A DNA stretch of 64,000 nt, from NCBI GenBank assembly GCA_020747015.1, contig JAGTJM010000004.1, positions 1,116,001 to 1,180,000 on the forward strand. Direction: 5' to 3'. Position 1 is the first letter of the stretch; each line of letters starts with the position of its first letter. Shown here piece by piece: positions 54,981 through 64,000 of the stretch. The position numbers and the translations under genes were made by a program. Below the pieces are notes generated by a model, which was not told the DNA's origin, made no database searches, and saw only the letters and a list, made by a program, of their open reading frames with translations. Origin of the DNA: Pyrenochaeta sp. MPI-SDFR-AT-0127. Lineage: Eukaryota > Ascomycota > Dothideomycetes > Pleosporales > Cucurbitariaceae.

Positions 54981-56319
54981 GAGTCTCTGATGGAAGCGTA
55001 CTCACAATGGCATGAGGAGGTGGATTTACTAAAATACTCACGTTGTCCCCTATTGATCGTGGATGGCGAATGATAGTGGTGTTCATTTCATGGGCATTCC
55101 TCTTAAAGACGTAAATTGGATTAACAGGCTCCTCTACAATAGTGTCACACTTCAATGTGGTTAGAGCAATGACATAATGGTAACCGGCGAGAAACAGTGT
55201 TGTTTTATTTTTTGTTGTGTTCAGCACCTAATTCCAGGAGTGCGGCCGGATATGCATTGCCGTACGGACAAATGTTTCGTCAAATTACAACCACAACCAA
55301 GCTTCTCTTCACACGCCGCTCAGAGGAACTTAAACCTTAGAATAACCGCTCATTTTCAATTATGATTATCTGGTAAGGTTAAATGAGAGGCTGTACGCTT
55401 ACTCATAAGGTATTTTTAAGTAGCTGTTCTATCTAGATACTTAGAACCATCGTCAAATGCCTACTCTTCATGAAGTCGTCACCTCTGTAGCCTAAGTGGA
55501 CGCCCTATCTCGACGCTTTTTGCTAAGTCACGCTGTTGCGAAGCACGTTGGGTCAAAAACGATTTGCTTAAGTTTCTCAGCTCCTTTCCAATGCTCATTG
55601 AAAGGTCACTTTGCACGCTACGTTTCACATCGAAGCGGCTAAGTAAGATGAGTATATTTGCGTCCCTAGCGCAACTGCATCGGCGAAAACACCAAGATGA
55701 CCCTCAAAAATTTGATTTCCGCCCCAATACCGAATGGAGTAATTTCGATCTTAGTACCCAGAACCACAGAGAAGTTACCAGGCAATATCTTGGGTGCAAG
55801 GCTGCCGGCTAAAATTATGATCTTCCTTATGTCTCATTGCTTATGTCTAGGTTGGCCGCATGGGGTAGGGGTTCGGTGCCCACGGAGCCGGACAGTCTCG
55901 ATGTCATTTTAAGCGGTCTCTATATTCTGGATATCCGGCAAAAGTATCTCTGGCTTATTCGCGTATATATGTATTTATATACCTTGCGCCAAAGTGTATT
56001 TTCTTCTCATCCTTCCAAAGGATGAAAAGGTGGCTTACCGAAAATAGCCGGCTATCACAGGGTTTCGATAACGTTCGTTAGTATAATAGTAACCAAAAGT
56101 TTCCTAGTTAGCGTCCTTGCCGCATTTTCAGGTACCGCAGTAGCCTAGTATAATGCTACTAATCTAATGATTAACCTAGGCTACGCTAAATATTAGGGTA
56201 TTCATAACTCTACTCTTACTATTAATAACTTCTAGGGTCTCCTTATCGCGCAACCTCTAGTTAGCCTACTGTACTAGAAAGTACCTCTTTCCTTCTTACT
56301 AGGCGAGAGATCTTGGCAC
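54981..56319. other. Intergenic, partly AT-rich, no gene called
   Basis: About 1.3 kb. Several frames of 60-108 codons on both strands lack domains. The end (about 56080-56270) is TpA-rich like the other degraded tracts. Confidence 0.45.
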
Positions 56320-56970
56320 CCATCAACACAATCGAAATGCGACGTACGATTTTACCAAGGAGATTAGCAAAGCTCATCGGTGCGTATGGATCGCCAATTC
56401 GGTTTGGTGGTAGCACCTTTAGTGTTCCAGCCTCTATTCGACCAACTGGCTGACGTGTACCGATTGTTTCTTCAGTAGTTGAATTTTTCGTTGGAAATAG
56501 GCTTGTTGGTGGCGCTTGGAATGTGACTATACTAACTACGGGCCGCATCATTCAGGGTGCTGATACTGGTGGTATTTACGTACCGCTTGATACCATGCGT
56601 AGCGATCTGGTTCCACTGCAAGAACAGTGGAAGTACCTAGGCTTAATATTGTTCTAGTCTAGTGTTGATATCGCACTAATATCATCAATTAAAGATCCTC
56701 TTGCTGGCTCTGGATCTTCTAAATGTACGTACCTATCTGCAATGTGGCCAGCAGTGGTCCAATTAGTACGCGAGTCAGCAGTGGCGCTACAGAAATAAGG
56801 GACTTCAAAGTTGATTACCTATAATCTGAGTGGATTAGTATATTGGACGTCGATCAGGCATTTATTGGCCTGTAGTCAGCCACAAATCTACAGAATGTCA
56901 TTGTGGCGTTCAAGGCGCATCTCAGAGTGGGGCCTAGGCTTTTTTATGGCTTCATTTTGCCGGATATGGA
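56320..56970 (+). pseudogene. Relic of a DHA2 (14-helix) MFS multidrug transporter
   Basis: Plus-strand fragments in different frames match consecutive parts of a DHA2 transporter: RCVWIANSV (helix 1-2 region), FQPLFDQLADVY (motif A region), then GGAWNVTILTTGRIIQGA and GGIYVPLDTMRSDLVPL, ending KYLGLI (helix 4 to loop 4-5). Between them are stop codons and frame changes, and no start or C-terminal half is found. The tail beyond 56670 is unassigned. The fragment is clearly non-functional, with its boundaries uncertain. Confidence 0.6.
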
Positions 56971-57431
56971 CTATGCCAACACAAACTCTGCCTTGAAGAA
57001 GGCTGAGCTGGTACGCACAGGCCGCAAATTTACAACTTGTTGATCTGCCATCAGCAGCCAATATGCATTGCCGCGCGTTTTAGTGTATTCCATTGGCTTT
57101 TTCTCGTCCTCTTTACAATGAGGAATATTTAAACGATATTAGCTAATGTAGTAGCCATAAGAGCTTACGGTTGGCAATGAGGTGTCATGTCTGAAATTCG
57201 TCGAGCGAATAAATCACTTGTTGTCTGTCCCATTTGTACTTCCATCAGACACGCATTGAATTGTCGAACCAAGACACAAGAAGGCTGAGATTAACAGAAT
57301 GGTGAACAGTAGGTCAGCAAAGAATCGCCGTCACTCTAATTTTAACATGATCGTTAGTATCAAAACTAAAATGTGTCCTCCGTGGGACCCTATCATGGCC
57401 CGCCCGCCATTTACTACACACAAAAATTCAG
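56971..57431. other. Upstream region of the DUF6536 gene
   Basis: 460 bases. A frame starting at an ATG at 57299 runs through here but does not match the family; the gene is taken to start at 57432. Nothing else recognised. Confidence 0.45.
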
Positions 57432-59751
57432 ATGGAGAATTGGTTTCAAAACTTGTCAGTCGTTCGAAAGGCTTATGCTGTACTTCCAGGCTGGGAGCTT
57501 GGCATGGTCGCAACGATCAGTGTAGCTCATCTCACATTCCAGATAAACCTGTGGTTTTTAGTTGCTGTTTCCCGCAAGCATAAACCAATGTCAAATGGAT
57601 TGGGGGCCCTTTGGGAAGGGGACTGTATCGCTATTGATTGGACGAATAAAGTCATTCACGGCGTCATCAATGCCTTGAGCACAGTAAGATCATTGCTGTA
57701 TCAATTAATCGATGTGCTAAAAGTGATTAGTTACTTATAGCACAATCCAACTTCTGCATGCAGTTGCTTGTATCACCGACAAGAAAGGATATCGATAATG
57801 CTCACAAGAGACGTCAATGGGTAGACATTGGCATACCGAGCTTTCGCAATGTGTGGAACGAAATTATTGATCTTAAACGAATGGCCTTGTGGGTTCTTCT
57901 GGCTCTGGGCTCTGTACCGCTTCATTTGCTGTAAGCGTCTCTACTTTCCTCCTACCTGAGAGGCATTCGATGGACTGACAGATCTAAGATGGAACTCTGT
58001 TTTTATATTCTCACCTATCGCATATGAATACCTCCAGCTCACTGTTACGGAGGGGTTTGTTCATAATATGCCCATGAGCGCCAGTGATGGAATGATACAA
58101 TTGGAGGGTTCCAGTGAAGGTGTGGGTGCTCTCTGGCCGGACAACCTCCATATCCTTCAAGAAAACCTCTACAGCTATGAAAGGCTTGAAATCAATGATT
58201 GCAAGAAGAAATATGCGCAGCACTTCATACTTGACCGCTCTGATGTAGTGGTAGTCACCAAATCAGCATCCACAGAAACGAACACTTCAACAGTAATGGG
58301 TGGGAGTTCAGCAGGATGGGGTTTGTGGCCCTATCGATGGCTCTGTCCAGCAGACTCACGCCATAAGCTTGCATGCGCGGGTAAACTCTTGGATGGAGGA
58401 GATGACTGGATCTTCCCTAGGTATGGAGGGCCGAAGGTTGCATACTGCTTGAGTAAAACCATGCCCAAAAAGTGCAGATTGGAATATGCACGGCTAGCTG
58501 CTGCATTTACTGTAGCAGCTAATGGTCTCAAGCTTGCATGCTTCATTGCTACTTATTGGCTGTTGAAGGGAAAGGCTGGCGGCGTGGTAGGATACCCGAA
58601 CGGAGATTGCAGGATGCAACCCCTCATTACTACAGGTGACGCAATTGCTTCGTTTCTGGAATTCGAGGACGAAGAAACACAAGGTATGAGCATAGTGGAG
58701 AAAAAAGATTTCGAGAACGGTATTTGGGATCATCGGTGGGTTTCCATTAACCCAATGATTTGGCTGGAGAGGTCTAAGTGCTGCCGCTTTCGAGCTATCG
58801 GAGTCCGACGATGGCTGACTGGTACAGCACTGTAGGTGCCAATAAGCTCTCATACTCTCAAATTCACACTGACAAGAAACCCCCAGACTTTCCGTTATTC
58901 CTCTTTGTCCATTTATATTCCTTTTAACAAAGATCCAGTGGTTAAGGGAAGACCTTGGATTGGACAAGCGAGCCATCAGCGAACTCGGCCTCGGAAATCC
59001 AAGTGGCCTTTTCCTTATCGGAACGTGGAACGGGAATCTGCAGACAGACGACTCGATGTCGATCAACAATCAGAAAACAGAGGCAAACATTTTGCTCAGC
59101 ATTGCCTTAGCCAATACTCCACAACTAATACTTTCCATCGCTTTTTATATTTGGTACAGTCATCTCACCGTAATGACTGCGGCTCGTGACTACAGTGAGT
59201 TTGCTGCGCCAGCTTTGGAAAGCGAAGGCAGGGATTATGCGCCCAAACACGGCCTTCGAGTTACATATCCCCGTGATGGATCGCAACAACGTGCAGCATT
59301 CCTTTTTGGTATATCCTTCAAACATTGGATCTTGATTACCATTCTTTGGACGGCCCTGCACTGGTTCGCTTCCCAGGCTATCTTCTTTGCGCGTGTCGAT
59401 CTGCTGAGCCACTGGCTCGAAGTCACAGATTTCTCCATTAGCCAAGTTGGATACTCTGTGCTCGGGATAATATGTTTTCTTGGAGTTGCTTTCCTTGTAT
59501 TCTTGGTCGGGCTGAGAATCAGTGTTAAAAACATCTCTAACCACATGCCTCTAGCAGCAACGTGTAGTGCTGCGCTAAGCGCTGCATGCCACTCACGCAA
59601 TCCAGAGGTGAAGCATCATGAGAAGAGAGTTCACTGGGGAGTGGAGATTTTAGGTGAGGACGATTCACAGGATGGAGTTCAAGGAGTAGAGCGGTGTTGT
59701 TTTACTAGTGGTACAGCTCGTTACCCAACGCCCGGCCAGTTATATGCGTGA
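57432..59751 (+). CDS. DUF6536-family polytopic membrane protein, four exons
   Basis: Exons 57432-57683, 57764-57930, 57989-58831 and 58887-59751 close to 708 residues. Typical family pieces appear in order: PGWELGMVATISVAH (first helix), GDCIAIDWTNKVIHGVINALST, VSPTRKDIDNAH and WVDIGIPSFRNV, GDAIASFLEFEDEET, ANTPQLILSIAFY, HWFASQAIFFARVD and LAATCSAALSAACH at the end. The first intron is ambiguous: the conserved SNFCMQ segment just before 57764 is in the right frame but cannot be joined to exon 1 from the acceptor at 57740, so either it is skipped or a one-base change exists there. Last intron acceptor (58886) is set by a helix that must stay in frame. DUF6536 proteins are fungal membrane proteins of unknown function. 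Confidence 0.78.
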
Positions 59752-59840
59752 ATTTGAGGGTGATAGGCTTGGGCGAGAATCAGTTCAAAGAAATCCTCTG
59801 AGGGAGCTAACATTAATCCTGATATATGGTTGAATTCGAA

Positions 59841-60185
59841 CTACACGATTGCGAAGTTGTCAAATTGCCCTTCCTGCATAAATGCTTCGCTGTCTATCAT
59901 CCCGTGACCATCTGCGTCCACGACATAAGCATAGTCATTGCGTTCAGGTAATTGTCGCAGCAAAGAGGATGTTGGGCCGCCGCCTAATGCGACCACGCCA
60001 TATCCAGGGTGGCACGTTTCCGCCGCCCAACCGACATGGCTGCTGCTCAGTATGACGAAGTGGCGTTCCCAGATATTGAAACCAACTGCAATGTTCAAAG
60101 GTAGCCTATCGATTGTAGAGAAGCTTTTGCCTTGTGTTTGCATTTCATTGGTAGTCGGAAGGTTCCGTGGATGTAAATTGATCAT
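59841..60185 (-). CDS. Hypothetical protein, 114 codons
   Basis: An ATG-started frame with reasonable composition (LNIAVGFNIWERHFVIL; WAAETCHPGYGVVALGGG; YVVDADGHGMIDSEAF). It has no family I recognise. It could be a real small gene or the last exon of one; no convincing splice site was found. Confidence 0.35.
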   Translation of the reverse strand: MINLHPRNLPTTNEMQTQGKSFSTIDRLPLNIAVGFNIWERHFVILSSSHVGWAAETCHPGYGVVALGGGPTSSLLRQLPERNDYAYVVDADGHGMIDSEAFMQEGQFDNFAIV

Positions 60186-61108
60186 CTTATGAGCTACTCT
60201 GTACGCTTTCTAGTTTTGGAGAAGTCTTTTTGTTTTGGAGAATATTTGAGAATCATCCCAGGATGATGATGAACTCGCAGTCCTACCGTTAAAACATTCC
60301 CATCACTGGAACAAATGGCTGTCCGGAATGGTATATATTCGCTCATACTTCTTGACCACCGGATTATCCAACCATCCTCAAACAAACGCGACACGATATG
60401 CTTCGATCACTGACTGATCGGCCATTTAATATGCTTGTGTGCCATTAATATAAGCTCCAGCCATTTTTAACAGTATCTCGGAGCATTTCAAACACCTCGC
60501 CATTGGTACGTAGTCGAAAGATAGCATGAAGCTTATCAATGTTCAGTAAGCAACAAGTGGACCGTCCGACCTACATATCATGATTACTCTCTTTGTGCCA
60601 CATGTAGTAAATTTAATGGTAATCGTGGTTCTATTGTGATGGATTCACAGAATTCGAGCTCCTGACGACCAGTTAGGGACCTACGAGAGCAGGAGTGGGT
60701 CTGGCTGCATAGAGCAGAAGGTCAAAACGTCGGGCGGATCCGACAACTGAACATCAGCTATAGCAATGCGTACAAGAATATCTTCTGGTTTGGTAGAGCA
60801 GTGTGAAGCCCTTATCTGTGCCAATCCAGGGCTGCCTATTCTCAGCAAGCTGTAGACCTTATCGCGTTAATCACTGCTCTGGTTGTGTCGAAACGTCTCC
60901 AGGCTCATGAATGATGATTTCTCGGCTTCATCCCGTTTTATGCTCTTGTTCGAGAGGCTACTCCGCTTTTTCAAATCGTCGAAACGCCTCTCAGGCAACC
61001 ACGAACTCTTGCACAGTCAATATTTGAGCCAACCATGGAGTACTGAGAAAGGTGAGCGTTGCTTCGACCAATGTAAATGATCCAAACCCCACTCCCAACA
61101 TTCAGACC
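60186..61108. other. Intergenic, nothing convincing
   Basis: About 0.9 kb with only short frames and no repeats recognised. Confidence 0.45.
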
Positions 61109-61578
61109 ATGAGTCAAGTAACTGAAGAAGTGAAGATCTTCATCTTTACCAATGGAGAGCCTCTACCGCCACTACACAGGCGTCTAAATGGTTGCCTGAT
61201 ACGCCAATATGCGCCTCACGCGGCTGGAAATTGTAGTCGTCATGGCGACCCAATTGCTTCGCTCTTTCAGATCTTCTCAGTTGATGCACAAAGCATCGAC
61301 CCAACCTACACGGGTATGGTCACAGCCGAATGTCGCGTAGTAGTGACCTCAAATGGCTGGTTATTGATACCAACAAGTTAACTGAATTCAATTTGATGCT
61401 ACTAGAGTCTCTGGGCCTTATGTATGAAATTGGTTTATACTTGGGGTCTTTGTCGAGTGATGTAAGGTGGAAAACGCAGCCTGGTCGGCATCGTTTGTTT
61501 CTGGTAGAAAGCGAAGCAGGATTTGTCGATTTAATTCGTCAAGCGAGTCATGAATTTCGCCCTAGGTGGATTGATTGA
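61109..61578 (+). CDS. Unresolved small gene, two overlapping frames
   Basis: An ATG-started frame of 90 codons (MSQVTEEVKIFIF start) overlaps by about 50 bases a second plus-strand frame (to 61578) containing LKWLVIDTNKLTEFNLMLLESLG and HRLFLVESEAGFVDLIRQASHEF. Both look moderately coding-like, so they may be exons of one gene or a frameshifted gene. I found no intron that joins them cleanly, and no domain. Confidence 0.25.
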
Positions 61579-64000
61579 TCGATTTCAAATTGGCTAGCTG
61601 TCTATCGTCCTCAATTCTCCAATGTTCAGCCTGTCATGCCCAAGGCACCCAGCCGCACACTAGCCCTAATCCAGACTAGCGCTAATCTGTCTAAAATCCT
61701 TTCATTTCAGCCCAATGCTTCGCCGATCAACATACTTGATCGATCTTCTTCTTTTGTCCTTTCGTAAAGATATCCCTGAGTTGTGGAATCAAAAGGAGCT
61801 TCATATGATTGGCTATCAGATGTTGGGGCTAGAACAGATCACATCTGTAAACATTCTGATCTGCTGCCAGCTTATCCTTTGATACATGCGGTAATGTTTA
61901 CGGCATATAACGCGAACTGCGTAGTATATCCCATCTTTTTATTCGATCACATATGAAAAAGCGCATCAATCGGGTCACCAAGTGGAGCTTGTGGTCCTTG
62001 GACCAACTTGAAGATCCGGTGGGACTTCGGTTTCACTGTGGTTATCTTGGGCAGAAGTCGCCGGCTTGGATCTTGGAACTCGAGCCTCAGACCAAGCATG
62101 TTTTGTGCGAGAGCGAGATCGAGGAAGGGATGGTAATGAAGCTCGTATACAGTGTGTGGGGAATCTAGGACATCCCTCATTGTCCCCAGCAATTAGCTAT
62201 CCGTATCTCGTCCTCCTGAGATATTTTCATGTTGTCCATTTCGTCAGGCAACTATACCGCCCCGGTTTGCGAACGGACTAGATGAGACCGTCCAGCCTTA
62301 TGAGGGCAGTGAGAAAGCTTCAAGGAGGGACCGCAATAGTTACTCCACAATCACCGTAGCATCGCGCCAGTCCTGTCATAAAGGTAGATCCTGTGGATAC
62401 TAGGTTCTTGTGCGACTTGTGCGTGCGTCGGTAGAGCGTGCAGCCATGAAATAGTCCGAGTGTTCAGGAATTCGCTACACCTTAAAATCTTTTCCTGGCT
62501 TTGTATGCATGCGCGCTGAACATCTCCGCAATGCCAACATCAACCAGTCAATCTCCGATACTGTGGATAGTCAAGGGTGGGGATCGTCATCAACTTTGTT
62601 GGCTTGCAGATCCGCTCGGACAGCCTTTTGCATTCCGCTTTTTCCGCAGGCGATCAGTGCAGAGCCAGGAATCCTTTCCTGGCTCACATCAACTCAAAAC
62701 AGGCGAACAGGAACAAAAATTGCTCGGCGAACGACGTGCTCTTCGGGCTTGTTACCGTCTTGACGACTCGTGTTTTTGCTGATCGCCATTCGGTCCTTTG
62801 GCTTAGTTCCCGTTCTTGTGGGCACTATTCCTTGCAGCCGAGACGTGGTTCGTCGCCACAAAAGCAAATTCAGTGTTCAGCCTCACTCAGCAAAACGCCA
62901 AAGGAGGCAGTGAAAACTGAACAACGGATCTTGCCTTGGGGCCGTTAGTGTACCGGCGAAGAACACGGGTTAGGTTTAAGAGCTGCCTCGTCGCGAAGTG
63001 TTGGTGTCGCAGGTCGCCACGGATGGACCGAGCAGGTGAACAATTAAGGGACGAAAAACCTGGTGTATGGGAGCGGCCCATGGCGGAACACTTTATTGCT
63101 AATATGATGCGAGGGTACGCAATCCTAGTGATTCGCAAACGAACCATAGGTTGCAGCGCTTGATACTTCCGCAGTTGGGGAATTTCTGGCATTACGACCG
63201 CACGTCAGACCGCCCTTCATTTAGGGGGCATGTAACCTAAGGAAGTACTTCCTAATCGCGAATGACGCCGTGCGGAGAGCTCGCCACACCTACCCGTGAC
63301 GCACTTTAGAACAACAACGCTTGATTCAGGTCCATACGCGTTCTCGACCGTTGGGCAAAAAAACTTTGACAGCACGATGTTTGAGAAACCTTCGAAACTA
63401 CGTGTTATGCACCCGAATGACTTTTTGCTGCCTCATCTGTCGCTCAATCCATGGCCTTGAAAAAGTAAACATACATTAGGAAGATGTTCCCCGCATTACG
63501 TCTTCATGGTTACGCAAACGTAGATACGATGCAGGATTCTTCGACCCGCTCAATCGATCTATCTGGGGATGTGGGATCCTTTGCGCATCAACGTGCTCAG
63601 AGTGGGTACCTTGCAGGAGAAGCGAAGCCCAAAATGTGCCACAAAGATGGGTCTATCCGGTTCCGTATGCAGGTCATGACAGGCGTTTCATCGTGATTTG
63701 ACGGCTAATCCTCGCTTTTCCTAGGGTAAGGGATATGATCGACTAGGCAGGCGATTGTTTTGTCATGTCGGATCCACACACGTGCCCCACGAGTAACGGT
63801 CAGCAGCATTCAACCCTGTTGTGTTCAGTGATAACATCAAGATACGAAAACCTTGTGTTGACTCGCGGAACTTTCATGTCGGCACTATTCCCCTGACCAT
63901 CTTTTAGCTTCCGTAATGGAGGCTCTCAGACGTAGAAAGAATGGAGACCCTGCCCACCGCTGCAGCGACTGAGCATCTCAAATTGCGTTCGACTCCATAA
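61579..64000. other. Right end of window, no gene called
   Basis: About 2.4 kb. Short frames (at most 123 codons, 62577-62948) overlap in all frames of one strand, which is more like chance than coding. No domain, repeat or RNA gene recognised. Confidence 0.45.

Noticed and set aside
62501..63163. Several overlapping frames of 75-123 codons
   Set aside because: Three frames of one strand are open together over the same bases and none has a domain, which is typical of chance.
1..64000. CRISPR arrays, bacterial operons, rRNA and tRNA genes
   Set aside because: No regular repeat-spacer pattern, no ribosome-binding-site-led gene strings and no recognisable tRNA or rRNA motif was found by eye; a tRNA scan would be needed to exclude a missed tRNA.

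Overview
The window is nuclear DNA of a filamentous ascomycete (Pezizomycotina; Dothideomycetes is my best guess, from the gene families rather than any marker). Genes have short introns (about 45-80 bases) with GT-AG borders and CTAAC/CTGAC-like branch sites, are well spaced on both strands, and belong to families typical of these fungi: STAND/NLR receptors, HET-domain protein, EthD, tannase, berberine-type FAD oxidases, DUF3237, DUF6536 and MFS transporters. I found no rRNA, CRISPR array or bacterial operon, and recognised no tRNA by eye.

Layout. 0-4.5 kb: the 3' part of a NACHT-ankyrin receptor converging on a gene with a HeLo-like/STAND-type N-terminal domain. 6.5-13.9 kb: an MFS transporter, an intact secreted FAD oxidase and a decayed HNH-nuclease gene. 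14.8-17.7 kb: small membrane-protein exons and an ankyrin protein with a long amphipathic-helix tail. 18.1-29.2 kb: mostly metabolism (a broken mitochondrial-carrier-like gene, a zinc-less MDR oxidoreductase, an EthD protein, a D-2-hydroxyacid dehydrogenase, a DAO-type FAD oxidoreductase) plus two related proteins of an unnamed family. 31.2-32.7 kb: a Cue5-like ubiquitin/Atg8 receptor. 33.6-46.6 kb: an accessory block with a broken FAD oxidase, a giant NACHT receptor of 2248 residues and a HET gene interrupted by a stop codon, all interleaved with copies of one degenerate repeat. 46.6-60 kb: AT-rich, TpA-rich islands alternating with a DUF3237 protein, a tannase/feruloyl esterase, an MFS exporter with a repeat array in its promoter, a relic of a second MFS exporter and a DUF6536 membrane protein. 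60-64 kb: no gene I can defend.

Two themes stand out. First, there are several self/non-self recognition or cell-death type genes (two NACHT receptors, one HeLo-like candidate, one HET gene), one of them bracketed by pieces of a dispersed repeat. Second, gene decay is common: five loci carry stops and/or frameshifts, and several of the stops are C-to-T or G-to-A changes compatible with repeat-induced point mutation. Exon borders were worked out by eye from reading frames, splice signals and family conservation; no search, alignment or RNA data was available. Family assignments come from recognising motifs.
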